The position numbers and the translations under genes were made by a program. This document shows, piece after piece, positions 20,332-33,273 of a stretch of 64,000 nucleotides of DNA. How positions within the stretch are numbered: the stretch's first letter is position 1; every line of letters starts with the position of its first letter. This DNA comes from Picocystis sp. L7 (lineage: Eukaryota; Chlorophyta; Picocystophyceae; Picocystales; Picocystaceae): contig QXJR01000026.1 of NCBI GenBank assembly GCA_020975725.1, forward strand, positions 744,001-808,000, read 5' to 3'. The notes below the pieces were generated by a model that saw only the letters and a list, made by a program, of their open reading frames with translations, did no database searches and was not told the DNA's origin.

Positions 20332-23300
20332 ACGAGACTGGATGCGAACGCATACCATCGCGTCCTAACCATGAACGAACGGAGAGACGACGGCACAAGG
20401 CCACGGAGGTCCGAGGATGGGCAACTGGAGACGTCGGACCTGAACGGAAGGCAAATGTCCCAATCCTTGTGATAGAATGCGCTCCAATTCGATAATCTTG
20501 CTGTCATTGACATTGCATACCCTCGTCCTCGATTCCTATCGCTACCCCAATCGTAGAGATTGGTGCTTCGTGCCTTGTCCAGGACATTACAGCGCTACCC
20601 TCTCGACGATAACCCGAAAACCTTCGATGCATGGGAATGGCACACGGATGTTTTTGCTGCGTAATTGTGTTGCTTCATGATGCGCCGCCGTGTGACACTC
20701 GTACTCGCTCTTGGTACGCCTTCGCATCAAGAGAGTGGGTGAGAGAACCCATCTCTTCTTAACGAGCGCGGCCGGGCCGAAACATAGCAAGTAAACCAAC
20801 CGCTCGAAGGTGCATTTATTGAAACCAAAGGGGGCAACCAACACCCATGCCAATGGAGAAAAACTCATTCAAAGGACAATTACAGTTGTATTTGCAAAGT
20901 CTGGTTTTGGGACTGTATAAGTCGAAGAAAAAGAATGCCCAATCAATCCGCTCTTTGTACACCCGTTGGTCGCAATGCCATGGTGTGCAAGTGATTTGAA
21001 GGATTGCAAGAGCAAGTGAAGTAGCGGTTGCTTACTCTCGACTTGGCAAGAAGCTTGGAGGTGCATCTTTTCGTGCAAGACGGCAGAAATTGAAGCCTTC
21101 TTCGAGAGTGTAACATTACAAGCCGCCCTCATGCAGTAGCCAAAGAGAACGCTAGTTGCTTTGAATTCACCATAGGCAATGGGAAGTTTACAAGAATTCA
21201 TCCAAATGGGAGATACAAGAGTACTTACACTCCCACCATTCTATCATACTTCAACATGATTGCCTCAGCAAGCCTCCCCGAGCAAGGAACAGGCAATCGC
21301 TTTTCTTTGTAGATGGAGTGGTAGTGGACGTGGTTGGATACTCCTTGTACGAGAGTGGGCAAGCAAAGAATGACAACATTGATAGAAGCGTTTTTGAAAG
21401 GATAGTTTCAGCTGTTCAAGATATGGGTGAACTTGGTTGCACAAATGATGACAAAGCGTAGCATGTGGACGGTGGCAATTCTATTTTCAAGTATACTCGG
21501 TAAAGGACTTTGTGACGAACGGAGCAAACTTTCGGAATTTCAAAGTTGTCTTTGATGCTATGAATGTGAGGTAAAAGTTGGATAAATCGGGGAGCATGAC
21601 TCGAAGGAGGGCAAGACAATAAGTAAAACTCATGTGCACAAGTGCTTTAAAACTCATGCGTGACTTGTTGGTGGGGTTTTGGGCCTCTTCGATTGCAGTT
21701 GATGTTGGAAGCAAATCTTCAAAAAACTTGCTAAATGACAAACACCGGTAGTATGATGAAGGCAGTGGTGAAAATTTTCACCTACATGCACTTCTACGTA
21801 TTTAAAATCATCCGTGATCAAGTTGTTGGACAAATGTGTGGAAATTGGAGGGATTCGTCGCTAGGGGTCACAACAAAAAATTGCAATGCTATAATTGGAC
21901 GAATCAAGTTTCCGTGGACACGCAAATGGCAAGAGCTAAATATTGTTAGCTTGTATTGGTTTTAGTGCATGCTTTAAAAGCTAGATATAGTTGTGAAGCA
22001 TGGCGATTTCGCATAATTTCTCGACGCATCAATTAAACTTGACAAATAACAAGCGGATGCATACATCAATAGCAAGAGAAGTCCCCAATCCTTGTATCCA
22101 ACGAGTTGATGTCAATTGGCTTTCTATGAGGAGGCCACTTAAGTGGCTACCATTAAACCACGATATTGTGGTCCCGACTTGAAGAGGAAGCGAAGTTACC
22201 ACAATCACCGTATCGATGGGAACGGGTGTATTCTTGCTAGCAATACGGCTTGATGTAGAACCTGTCGTGCATTCGTAACAAGGTTCACTTGTGTGATAAT
22301 TGAGCAAAGATCCGTTGTGCAAAATTTGATATCTATCCAAGGTGAGAAAGTAGTCATCTATGGACCTCTCGATGAATTGGAATCAAAAGAAAAATACGCG
22401 ACAAAGTGCAAGTTGTAACTAGGTACCAAGACAAAAGAAGTATTTAGTAATTCGATGCGTTTGCGATTGATGTTGCGGCCCACGCAAGCACCCCGAGATC
22501 AACCACCATGAGGTTCCTTCGATCCGTTAAAGATAGCGATGAGAAATGAAACGTTTCTTTGCCTTTGGATGTTTGCACCGTCCACACACTCTTTGCAAAA
22601 GGGATTACACATGTTGAAAGTGGAAGGCAATGAAGATATCCAAATCCTACCGACTCGACTCCCCGCTATCCTCCCAAACGAAATCGATTTAAGAAGCGGT
22701 GTGGCCAAATTTATGCCGAAGCTACGAGAGCAAGGCTCTCTCGACATTTAACATGCTACATTCGGGACGTGAATTCCAAAATTGAAGGCATAGGGCTTTG
22801 TACGATGATCAAGAAATCGATCACTCAAGGTTTACGTCAAGCGAATCCATTCACTTGTGCGCATTTTAGGAGGTTGGAATCTAGGCTTCAACTCAGCAAC
22901 GTCTACAATGAAGGGATTTTTTTGGCAGTATGGCTTTAGTATTCTTGGATACCGCACCAATCGAACATCGCTTTGCCTTCTTGAATCTAGGAAAGAGTGA
23001 TTGTGGAGCCCGACTGTCGAAATGTCACTTGGAAGGAATTCTACGTTGCAAACAATTTGAGGAACAAATCGAGGTAAGTGAATAGGGAAACAATTCAACA
23101 AGCCCACCAAGGGCATCCTTCGAACTGTCGAAAAATGAGTTTTCACGCGCGATGGATTTGAACCATCGGGGACATTGGAGAACAATCGTGATTGGAACAA
23201 TGGCGCAACGTTTAGTTCCATGTGTGTCCCACAATCACATTTTCCGGATATGCCTTGAGCTAATTCACCGTGACTCAAACCGAGCATGTCCCCATCCATA

Positions 23301-24978
23301 GGTCAAAAATGCAACTCAACTATTATCGCAAGAGAGAGGAGAGGGAGCCATTCGAATTTGCACGAAGGACCTCTGCTTGACCCCTTTACAACTAGAGCCA
23401 GCGAACACGTGGCAAACTATAATGTCAAGATGTGCCGTCCAACATGGTGGGCCTGATCGAACGCAAAAGTGACCTCACTAAACGTTGCAAACATCGGCGT
23501 CGCCGAACGATCCAACCATGAAAGTCACCCTAAGACACCGACCTTCCCTAGGAATGCATTGCAGAGGCGGACACACGGTTGCTTTTGCCAACACCAATAG
23601 TTTTCAAGATGTCTGTGCACCTAAACAAATGGGATTGTTCAAAGGTCGGAAATCCCTTCTAACTTGATGAAGCAATCATGTATATTTTCCGTGCAATATT
23701 CTTTGGATGGGAATGTTGTGCTTCGTTGCGTCGTCTTGCAGCTTCCCCAATGTACAAGCCTTTCTTGTGTTGTTCGGTGGGATATTTGGTTGAGCTTCCC
23801 TCGTACGTGCAGATAAGGTCTTCCGCTAGTATTGCACGCATCACAATTAGTAATTAGGTTGGCAAAAACGGGAAACGTGGGTGAGTTGAAAATGGGAAAG
23901 GTCCCATTGAAGTCTACTTGCAAAACAAGGAATTTGCACAAGGAATGCTCACCACATAGCTCTTTGCAACCATACGTTTCCCCACTCTGCCGAATTCGCT
24001 ATGTCATAGATGCCGATGGCATCCCACATCTATTCATCCAAGCGTCTTGTTACGTAAGTTTTCCAACCAAGACATTGGGCCATTCACGTGGTTGATTTTG
24101 ATTGATTGGAGGCTTGTTGCTTTCATGTGTACCAAACAGAAGAGTTCCCTACTATTTATGATCGCAAAGATTTCGCCCACTGTACTAGCTGCCAAATCGA
24201 GCAAGAACACGTATGCACGTGTTGAGGTTTGGGGCTTCAGTGTAATTCTGGTGCGCAAAATTGCTCGTCTTTCGTCGTCAGGTCGAGGCCATTGCATCCA
24301 ACTGGGACAACACACAAGTGCTCGGCATCCAATTTCAAGTGCGGACCAGCGTAATGACCGTGGCTTCATTTCACGAATGGAAATCTAGCAGACCGTAATG
24401 TGTAGGGAAGCACGTGTATGTTTGCCTTTTGGTTGAACTGTTGGGAAGATTAGATGCGCAAAAGCCGCAGCATTGATTTGCTATCCAACTTTCCCGAACT
24501 CTACCATGCGCCATTGACGGCCAAACCTCTTCTCAGGGTTGGGTACGAGTCTTGCTGCGGTCTCTTCGGGCTCCTTGTGGATGTTGTGAACCTTTCGTCT
24601 CCTCTTTTCCTTCTTCGCACCGATGGGATGGTGCCTGGAGATACTGCCTCTAGTGACGAAGACGAGTGGGTCCCCTGCCCGTGCCCCTTCCTTGGTCCTC
24701 GGCAGGTACCGGTATCCGACCTCCAGTTCGACCGGGCCTCTGTCCGTTCGTCCGCCGGTTCGGGAACAGAGCTCGTCGAGCTTCTGCCCCCTCCCCACGG
24801 GTGGGTTTTGGAGGGAAAAAGGCTCGGTCCTCTCTCCCCCTCCCTGTGTGGGTGGGTCCGGTTCTCCCGCCAGATCCCACCACGAGCACTCGACAGGTCG
24901 TGGCGGGAAACCACGTGGACGCATCCTTCCCGCCAAAGCGGTGGGCAGAGAGTTCGCAGCGGTGTCGGACTTGCGCAC
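20332..24978. other. gene-free, lower-GC island
   Basis: About 4.6 kb, most clearly 20470-24430, has visibly lower GC than the rest of the window. No frame is longer than about 155 codons until the CXC gene, and no domain motif is seen on either strand. Short protein-like patches occur (for example minus 20869-21201 and 22832-23299), which would fit a very old, degraded insertion. No terminal repeats were found by eye. The last 500 bp (24454-24978) is the upstream flank of the CXC gene. Confidence 0.4.
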
Positions 24979-26238
24979 ATGGAAGGCGAGCGGAGCGGAG
25001 ATGGCGACGGAGAAGCTTGCGAGGCGGGTCCTTCGGGAACCACGAGTTCGCAGCGTTTGGAGTTCTCTCCCACTGCGGCACGTCGAGCGTCGCAGGCTGC
25101 AGCTGCCACGCCAGACCCGTCGAGGAGATGGACGCCGAGGCACGTGCCGGAGTCTCCGTTCACGCTCTTCTGCAAGAACACGCTGTCGCCCATCACTCCC
25201 TCCAAAACCGTGCATGTGCAGACCTACGCCGAAATGTGCACGAAACTCACACCGCCCGAGCCCAGCTTTGCGACGCCAAATGCACTCAAGAAACGCAAAG
25301 TAGTGCGCCTCGGAGTTCCGAAATCATCGGAAGGAAATCCTGCATCCTCGGCCATTTCACTCATCCACCTGGGGAAACATCTAGGACTTGGAGGCTCCAC
25401 AACTGCAGGAGGGACCAAGTCGCCGATGGAATTGACCCGAGAGGAAGTCGGAGGAATGTCACCCGAGGTTGCCAATCAAAACAGGGATAGCGCACGTGTC
25501 AATCGTAGGAGGTGCTTGAACTTCGGTGCCACCATCCTGCCACCAAGGAATATGGAGGACATGCCCTCGCTAGCAGAAGACAACAAAGCCCAAGATGATG
25601 TCGAGCGACCAGTGCCATCCACCAGCCCCAGAAACAAGGGAGGGCATTCTGACAAGGAGGATCCATTCAACACCCCGTTTTCGAAAAAGCAACTGACGGG
25701 GCTTGAACTTTCCGAAGAACAGATAAAGACGCCGGAGGTCGGGGATGCGACACCACCAGGCGATAGACAGGATAGAGGCAAGAGGGAAGGGTCTAAGGGG
25801 TGCAACTGCAAGAAATCGAAATGCCTGAAGCTTTACTGTGAATGTTTTGCTGCTGGAAAGTTCTGTGACGGTTGTCAATGCCTGGATTGCCAAAACACCG
25901 TGAGCAATGCCATTGTCGTGAAAGAGACAAGGTCGCGAATCGAACAACGTAACCCACTGGCTTTCGTTCCCAAGATAATCTCAACACCGGATGATAGTTC
26001 TCCAGAAATGCCCAACTCCGCGCGTCACAAGAATGGTTGTCATTGCAAGAAGTCTCATTGCCTGAAGAAGTACTGTGAGTGCTTCCAGGCCGGTGTTCTG
26101 TGCACTGATAACTGCAGATGCATCAACTGTCAGAACACAGATCCCGGCCTGCACAAAGCCTCCAACAAAGCGAAGAAACCATCCACCGAGCCAGTAGAAG
26201 AAGTTGGACAAATTCCAACACCAGCTCCAATAGGATGA
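24979..26238 (+). CDS. CXC-domain (tesmin/TSO1/LIN54-like) transcription regulator
   Basis: CRC proteins bind CHR-type promoter elements through two cysteine-rich CXC domains and act in DREAM-like cell-cycle complexes. In this 419-aa protein, CXC1 spans about residues 273-307 ([20 protein letters not shown] and a CQCLDCQN end) and CXC2 about 351-386 ([19 protein letters not shown] and CRCINCQN). A linker with the conserved [10 protein letters not shown] block separates them. The N-terminal [17 protein letters not shown] matches the short SPVFxxxxxLSPI motif of TCX proteins. The ATG at 24979 was chosen over the open upstream frame, which is low-complexity. No intron is required. Confidence 0.9.
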   Translation: MEGERSGDGDGEACEAGPSGTTSSQRLEFSPTAARRASQAAAATPDPSRRWTPRHVPESPFTLFCKNTLSPITPSKTVHVQTYAEMCTKLTPPEPSFATPNALKKRKVVRLGVPKSSEGNPASSAISLIHLGKHLGLGGSTTAGGTKSPMELTREEVGGMSPEVANQNRDSARVNRRRCLNFGATILPPRNMEDMPSLAEDNKAQDDVERPVPSTSPRNKGGHSDKEDPFNTPFSKKQLTGLELSEEQIKTPEVGDATPPGDRQDRGKREGSKGCNCKKSKCLKLYCECFAAGKFCDGCQCLDCQNTVSNAIVVKETRSRIEQRNPLAFVPKIISTPDDSSPEMPNSARHKNGCHCKKSHCLKKYCECFQAGVLCTDNCRCINCQNTDPGLHKASNKAKKPSTEPVEEVGQIPTPAPIG

Positions 26239-27064
26239 ACCAAAAAGTTGTGCTCGACATTTGGTTGGGTACGTGTAGGGTTTAGTGCAACGAGCACGGG
26301 TAGAACGGGAAAATAAGAATGCAGCCAGTATTTACGATCATGCAAGCAGCAGACGGCACTGGTGCACAATACACCAACTTTTGACGAATAACTCCACTCC
26401 TTTTCCTATTTATTGTAAGGATGGGAAGCACTTCATTTTTGCTCCATGGCCCCCGTGAGGCTGGCATCGTCGGCCGACTTTTGCCTTTTTCCAAGCTCGA
26501 GCGACCGTGGCTCCGAACGCTTCCTTCGACCTGCTGGACACGTCTTCCGTACAAGCATCCGAAGGTGGCGATTTTAAGTCTTCTCTGTCAAGACTGGATG
26601 GGTAGCATGCTTCTTTGAGGACCATCTACCAAGTCCTATGCTTGCGCAAATCATCGTTGTTCCATCCATGCTGCAAAGAACCTCGTGTGCCACCCTTGGT
26701 GGCAGTGCAAAAGCGGTCTCGATCGTTCGCCCGTCCCCTGTTGTCTCGATTGCAGCAGGATCGAAAGGTCTGGTTCCAGGGTGCATCTTTCTCGAAGGTG
26801 AAAGAGGCAGTTTGTTTCACATGCACGCTGCTGTACACCTTCCGCATAGATTAAGCATGGAGGAATCACATGCGGTTGGGGTCCGGGTTGGGTATCTTCA
26901 CAACGCTGTCGGATCCCCTTCACAACCATCGGTTGGGCCCATCGAATCGAGGGATACGAAGGCCAGATCGCGCTTCCCGCCAGATTTGGAGCGCGCTGCT
27001 TCGGTTTGCTTGTGAGCTCTTTCGTGTGGCGGCTACATCGTTGGACAGGACAAACATCAAGAGC
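26239..27064. other. intergenic, no supported gene
   Basis: This is the 3' flank of the CXC gene and the 5' flank of NSE1. Only short overlapping frames are present, with no motif. Confidence 0.3.
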
Positions 27065-27730
27065 ATGGCAGAAACGACGGGGTTGTTTCAGAAGTCGGAG
27101 CTTCATGCGCTCCTTCAATTGCTGATGGCGCGCGGTTGCTTGCCGGTGAAGGAAGCCGAAGAAACGTTCCTAGCGATCTGTGATCGCAGCTCTGGGACGA
27201 ACATTCAGGAGGCGGTGTCCGAGATCAATCGCAGCATCGATTTTGCGCATCTGCGAGTGAAGTTCACGCGCTTCCATCTGCCGGGTTCGGAGGAGGTGGT
27301 TACGTACGTGGGAATCGCCAACACCGCTGCGGATGCAGCTTCTTCCATGGTCACAAGGTACAGTGCCCTGCAGGTGGCGTATTTCAGGGCCATTGTGGAA
27401 GCAATAGCAGAGGATCCCGACCACACCGTTGGTTCCAAGGACGCCATCAACCTAGGTCTGAGCGTGGCTTGTTTGGATGTGGGCAATTCTCACGCGGACG
27501 GCGTTTCCACACAACCGGCCACCAGCCAGGTCCAGGGCCATCCTGCCGATGCAAAGAAGATGACCATGTCGGAAAAGCAGGCCGCCATCGAGCGGATGGT
27601 GGAGGACGGTTGGTTGATGAAGACATCCGATGGTCATGTGGCGTTGGGACCTCGCAGTGGCATGGAAATCCAACCTTTCTTAGACTCTCTTGGTGTGAAC
27701 ACAGAAGCAGATCCTGGCGGTCCCACCTGA
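27065..27730 (+). CDS. NSE1: SMC5/6 complex subunit NSE1 (RING not found)
   Basis: NSE1 forms a subcomplex with NSE3 and NSE4 on SMC5/6 and acts in DNA repair. The 221-aa product matches the NSE1 winged-helix region: LHALLQLLMARGCLPVKEAE, INRSIDFAHLRVKF, VVTYVGIANTAADAASSM, then YSALQVAYFRAIVEAI. The second winged helix reads ERMVEDGWLMKTSDGHVALG. Family members normally end in a RING-like zinc domain. Here the frame stops soon after the second winged helix, and no Cys/His-rich exon can be read in the next 900 bp in any frame. Either the RING is lost or it is hidden by distant splicing. Confidence 0.78.
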   Translation: MAETTGLFQKSELHALLQLLMARGCLPVKEAEETFLAICDRSSGTNIQEAVSEINRSIDFAHLRVKFTRFHLPGSEEVVTYVGIANTAADAASSMVTRYSALQVAYFRAIVEAIAEDPDHTVGSKDAINLGLSVACLDVGNSHADGVSTQPATSQVQGHPADAKKMTMSEKQAAIERMVEDGWLMKTSDGHVALGPRSGMEIQPFLDSLGVNTEADPGGPT

Positions 27731-28634
27731 TGCCCATCCTTCCACCCCGGGTTCAACCGGAGCGTTCATCGGAGGCGGAAGCAGGCTCTCCTTTCAAGAG
27801 ATCCCTTTCGAATCCGGATCGATGGGGGGAAAGGGGGGGGGGTGTGGCGGCTGCGAGAAGTCGTTCACAAAAACCAGATCGCGCAGTCGAAGCCATGGTC
27901 GCGCTTGTTTCGGACGAAAACTCACCACATCGCACCGAATCGATGCCTGCCACAATCCATGATGTCGTAAAGGAGTAGACGGATCCATGGCGAGGATCCG
28001 ATCCTCGCTTGGAGTCCGAACCGGTGGTGCTGCCCAAGCCGATGGAAGACACACTCGTGGAGCAGGAAAGAGGTGAGGGACTCGACCCGAGGAGAGAGCG
28101 CGCCGTCGTAGAGACCACCAGTAGCCTAGTCAGGTGCTTTGGCCATTCGTAAGAAGAGCACTTTGCCGAAGCACTGTTACTGCACTGGGAGAGCGTCCGC
28201 CGTCCTCAATGGGCTGGAATGGTTCTTCGAACCGTTCCATCCGTTCAGGAATCTGGCCAAGGCACCAGATGGATCATGCCGGGACGTGAAGGAACCGATT
28301 CGTCGGGGTCCAATAACGTTGCGCCCTGTCTGGTGCCTACATTCGATCATGCCATTCTCGTAGGTATCGAATTGTGCAGTACGGATTCTGACCGGCGGTC
28401 GTTGCGATTCTGCAGTGGTCCAATGTTGGGAGTTTGGAAACGTCTGCACTCTTACACGTCAAATCTTGCCAATCTTATCATCCCCAAGCAGGACGGCACT
28501 GCACAAATTATGTATAGACACATTGATTGCCTGCCCCATTATTTTGTACTTTGACGGTACTGAAGACCCAACGCACAGGCAGGCAGGGTACTGTAGTCCT
28601 CTTCATGGGGGAAGTGGGTTGATGATGGATTGAT
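27731..28634. other. intergenic, no supported gene
   Basis: This is the 3' flank of NSE1 and the 3' flank of the convergent R2 gene. A poly-G run is at about 27833-27841. No Cys-rich exon or other motif was found. Confidence 0.3.
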
Positions 28635-29858
28635 TTAGAAGTCTTCCTCGGTTGAAAAAATGCGATGAGAGGCACCATCACCTCCAGCGCCCCCCATGAC
28701 ACCGGCCTTCTGGTACTCACCAACGCGCTTCTCGAAGAAGTTTGTTTTGCCTTGCAATGAAATAAGTTCCATCCAATCGAATGGGTTTGGTGTGTTGTAA
28801 TGCCTGTCCAAATTCAAAGCCACAAGTAGGCGGTCCGCAACAAATTCGATGTACTCGCGCATCAAATCTGCATTCATCCCTACGAGATGTACGGGAAGGG
28901 CTTCGCAGATGAATTCCTTTTCAATCTCAACGGCGTCCGTCACGATGGTGAGCACGGTCTCCTCGGAGAGCTTGTTATCCAAGAGTTCATACAACAGACA
29001 AGCAAAGTCACAGTGCAACCCTTCATCACGAGAGATGAGCTCATTGGAAAAGGTCAATCCCGGCATCAGTCCCCGCTTCTTGAGCCAAAAAATGGCACAG
29101 AAGGACCCAGAGAAGAAGATTCCCTCCACGCACGCAAAAGCGAGCAGACGAGTTGCAAAGTTCTGGCTGCTATCGATCCACTTGAGTGCCCAGTCTGCCT
29201 TCTTCTTCACGGCAGGGATTGTGTCGATGGCTTTGAACAAGTGCGTCTTTTCTTGCGAATCTTTGATGTAAGTCTCCAGTAGGAGGGAGTACATCTCAGA
29301 ATGGATGTTTTCGATGGCGATTTGGAACCCATAGAATGCACGAGCCTGGGGAAGATTGGGCGAGTCAGCAAGTGCTCGAAGGACAACCCGAACGTCCACG
29401 TTGCTGCTCACGTTGGCGCACTCGGCTTACCTCTGGCAGCTGCACTTCCTTCATGAATCGGACGGCCAGGTTCTCCAGCACGATTCCGTCCGATGCCGCG
29501 AAGAAGGCAAGGACGTACTTGACGAAGTGGCGTTCGTCATCGGTGAGGGACTGCCAGTGTTGATAGTCGGACGACAGGTCCACTTCCTCGGCTGGCGTTC
29601 CACGTCACGCAACGGCGTCCGTTTGGGTCAGCTGGCGGCTCTCTCTTCGCACGGTTTCGTGGATCTTCGAAGGGTCTCCGCATTCCTGCACCGCTGGATC
29701 GCATCGTTCGGGCACCTCTGTGCACGTTCGCATTTCCACTCACCTGTCCAGAAGCTGGCTTCTGCTTGTTTGTACATCTCCCACACGCGATGGTAGGTGA
29801 TGGGAAACATGCAGAACCGGTCGGGGTTCTCCTGCAGGATGGAGTCCACCTTGGTCAT
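28635..29858 (-). CDS. ribonucleotide reductase small subunit R2
   Basis: R2 holds the di-iron tyrosyl radical that drives reduction of ribonucleotides to dNTPs. Exons are 29744-29858, 29431-29591 and 28635-29345, giving 328 aa. The first junction (donor GTGAGT, phase 1) rebuilds the family block FWTAEEVDLS, which fixes the acceptor at 29591. Iron ligands are visible: Asp 43, Glu 104 and His 107 in ENIHSEM, Glu in VEGIFFSG, and Glu and His in RDEGLHCDF. The radical tyrosine is Tyr 111. The last seven residues, FSTEEDF, are the acidic tail that docks on R1. The ATG is the nearest one upstream of the conserved core. Confidence 0.93.
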
Positions 29859-30931
29859 GGCGGCTGGCACTGCTTCTGGGGCTTGCTTGGGCGGCTGTCT
29901 TGGCTGGATTCGAGTGCGGAGGTGCACGCGCACGCCTGCCTGGTGGTTCGAATTCTGAATCCTCAGGCGGGAAACCTCCAATGACGTCTCTGGTGTGTCT
30001 CGGAGGGGAGGACACAGGGGAGATCCCCCTCGCCTCACAAACCCCACACAAACCCGATCGAGGGGGATTTATGGGGGGGATCCCGGGCATCCGGGGGACA
30101 CGTCCGGGCTGGCCTCCTCTGCGGGTCACGGAGGAGATCGGAGGAGATCCATCGGATGGGGAGGGAAGGGGGGAGGAGCGGTTGGCGCGGACCGCAGGAG
30201 ATCCTCCGCGCGAGCGGGCGGAGTTTGAAAAAGGGGAGGGAAAAGGGAAGGGAGAAGGGGGCCCGAAACGACGTCGATCGGAGAACGTGGAGGCATGGCG
30301 GGAACACGCTTCCCGCGTGTGCTGGTGGTGCCACGTAGACCCTTTTTCCTGAAAAAAGGAGGGAAATGAAAGCAATTGAAACGCTTGCCATGGTGGGGAT
30401 GGGAAACATGTGCCCCAACCAACTGGCACATGGAAATAAGTCTTGCCTTGGAAGACCATCGACCGGGAAGGGAGACAAACGGAGGACAGCGAGGGATCGT
30501 TCGCCGAAACAGCCAGCCATGGCCAAGGCAGCAAAAACACGAGGCACAACAGGCACAGGTGCACAAACAACAAGAGGAATGCTGCATAATTGAAATCCTG
30601 AAACACTGCATTGGTCAGGATCCTGTACAATGCCCCCCAACCTCTTCCGGAAACGCCGGGCAGGATGAGCCATAGGAATGCCATGCGTGGATCGGCAGAA
30701 AGTAAGTCTCTGCAAAATGGAGCAGAAGCGTTGGATCCATTTATTTCAGAGGACAGTAGATGGTCCTCAGCTACAGCAGACATTCCGAGGCATCTGCTGC
30801 TCCCTCGCAAAGATAATAACAAATGCGACCTTGGTGGTCCAAGAAACAGGATTCCCCCACTGCTTCGACGGAGCCACGACCGTCGTTTTCAAACCCAAAC
30901 CGTTGCACCAAATCAAATCATGCATCCTCCA
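29859..30931. other. intergenic, no supported gene
   Basis: This is the spacer between the tandem minus-strand NSF and R2 genes. A hydrophobic minus-strand patch near 30480-30600 lies in frames without ATG support or a recognisable family. The GC-rich part at 29990-30290 probably holds the R2 promoter. Confidence 0.3.
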
Positions 30932-33273
30932 TCAGCCATGCAAATCAGCGAGGCATTCAGCAAAGCGCTGTAATGGAATCTTCGAATCATCCTCAATACC
31001 TTGTCTTGCCATTTCCAACAACATGAGAAGCTTTTTGATGGGCAACTCGTCGTCCAGCATCGCCACTGCACCATCAACGTCACTCTCTTCAAATGCACCA
31101 ATCTGGGTGAGCACATTGTGGATGTCAGATTCCTGAAGGGCCGGCACAGTTAGCGTCACGTTGAAAGCAGCAGCGATCTCCATCTGGTCCATCACATGAC
31201 CCAAGCTGGTCGTGCCAACAACCATTAACTTTCTTCCAGAAGGGGGCTGCTTCTTCACTAGGACAAGAAGTGTTTGTAGAACCACATTGGAAAACCTAGG
31301 GCCAATGGACACGTACTCAAGCAGGCGCTCAATATCGTCCAGCACGATAAAGCTCAGATTAGACTTGTAGGCATCGTCAAATACCCTTGCAATGTGGTTG
31401 CACTTGGCGACCTCGGAAAATCCGACCATACTTTCCGCGCTTATTATCTTCACAAATGGAAAGCTACTCTCAAGCGCCAGGGTCGCTGCTATTGCAGTCT
31501 TTCCTGCACCAATTGGTCCCTCTAGAAGGCAGGAGAGCAGCGGGGTCTTCTCGCTATCTTGTACCTGTCGGACCAAAGAGCGACAGGTGTTCATCAGGTG
31601 CGTAAAATGAGGGCCACTCTCAATTATTCCGTTCAGTAGGAAGGACTCAAGCAGCTCTGTCGAAGCACCAAACGCAGGTTGTACCTCCTGCAACGCACTC
31701 AAGAAGTCCTGCTTTGTGATTTTGATGTTCTCTTCGTCCAACTCTGCAGTGAGATCATTCACGTCAATCTGGCGGCTGAGCCCAAAGGATGCGGCACTTT
31801 TGACTAGGCCTTCCAGCTCCGCCCCACTGAAATTCTTTGTCATGGAAGCAAGCCATGCAAGGTCAACATCTTCTCCAAGGAACTGATTGTTCGACATTTT
31901 ACTCGTGTGGATCTTAAGAATTTGCTGCCTTCCGGCTTCATCCGGCAGACCGATCTCTACATGGACTTCCAACCTTCCAGGTCTGAGCATGGCTTCGTCA
32001 AGCATGTCCTTCCTGTTCGTCATCCCAATCAAGAGCACGTTGTTCAGGGCATCGACGCCGTCGATTTTCGTGAGGAGCTGATTCACAAGCGTATCATGAA
32101 CCCCGCTGCCGTCTCTGACAGATCCTCTTGATTTGCAAATGGCATCGATTTCGTCGAAAATGATGATGTGAAGTTCGCTGTCATCGCCATGGAGCGACTG
32201 GTCGGCTTCTGCATCCTTGAAGAGATTGCGAATGTTCTCTTCAGAGGCACCTACATACTTATTGAGCACCTCAGGGCCATTCACGATCTTGGGCTCCTTC
32301 CCATTGAGCATCTTCCCGATCTGGCGCGCAATGAGAGTCTTCCCCGTTCCGGGTGGTCCATGCAGCAGCATTCCCTTCACATGTGTCATGCCCAGCCTCT
32401 TGACGACCCCCGGTGGGAAGACCCTCGATGCGAATGCACGTCGGAAGATCACGTCGAATTGTTTGTCCAATCCTCCAATGCCCAGCTTTTCGAAATTGAG
32501 CTCCTTGGCTTTGAAGAGTTGCGTCCCACCTCCCCTCTGTCCGGTGACTTTGATCGACGAGCCAGGAGCCATCTCGAAGACGAAGGTGGTGGACGGGACC
32601 ACCATACCTCGACGGACCGCTTCCGACACGTCGTCTTCGCCGAAGCAGGACTGGACATCGAACAGGAAGTTGGTTCCTTGGTATTCGAAGGTGACGGACT
32701 GTCCTGCGGTGAGGATGTGGGAGGTGAATCTCTTCCTGAGCTCGACGTTGAGTGTGCTTGCTTCCAGTTCGTCCTGTCTTTTTAGTCCTTTCGTCACGTA
32801 TCCCAGGGTCACGTTGACCACCACCAGTCCGTCGCCGTCTCCCACGTCGTAACGTTTCGCTTCCACCTCGTCTCCAGAAGACACCCGCTCTCCTCGTCGA
32901 TGGATGGCGTTGAGTGCGATGGTGCCTGGTTCCAACACGTTGGCATGCGCCTTCACCGCGTACACGCTGCATCCGGCACAACCGCACGTCGCAAACGCGG
33001 TCAGTCGATGCATTCCATCCCGAGATCGCGTCCGAGCACCTCCCACGCGACGTACAAATGGTTGAGCTCGACGTAAGGTCCAAGCACGCTCGTGTCTTCG
33101 CCATGGACGTAGACGCAGTTGGTGCTGGCGAGTTCCTGTTCGACGTCCGGTCAGCTGCGTCGCGTTCGCACGAGCGCCCAGGCACCTCCGTGGATCCCTT
33201 CAGGCGTTCCTTCGCACGCCAGGGACGTCTTCCAGCGCACCTTCTGCGGACAGTTCACCACGCGCATCCGCAT
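30932..33273 (-). CDS. NSF: N-ethylmaleimide-sensitive factor (NSF/Sec18)
   Basis: NSF is the AAA+ ATPase that takes apart SNARE complexes after membrane fusion. Exons are 33241-33273 (11 codons), 33056-33135 and 30932-32966, giving 715 aa. Joining MRMRVVNCPQK to ELASTNCVYV and then LNHF to VYAVKAHANV rebuilds the NSF N-domain in phase. D1 has Walker A GPPGTGKT, Walker B IIFDEIDA, FRRAFASRVFPP and RPGRLEV. D2 has GPIGAGKT and FIVLDDIERLLEY, ending near the helical IKKLLMLLEMA. The 3' exon is intact. Size and domain order match the family. Tandem neighbours R2 and PWP2 are functionally unrelated. Confidence 0.93.

Noticed and set aside
20869-21201. 110-codon minus-strand frame in the lower-GC island
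   Set aside because: It is isolated and has no domain. Neighbouring sequence shows only short broken frames.
23143-23160. T-arm-like GATGG-TTCAAAT-CCATC on the minus strand, possible tRNA
   Set aside because: No acceptor partner for the following GCGCGTG could be found upstream or, for a permuted form, downstream, and no anticodon arm fits.
30480-30600. Hydrophobic minus-strand patch resembling the first helix of Kish/TMEM167
   Set aside because: The second half of that family could not be found in any frame downstream, and there is no start codon support.
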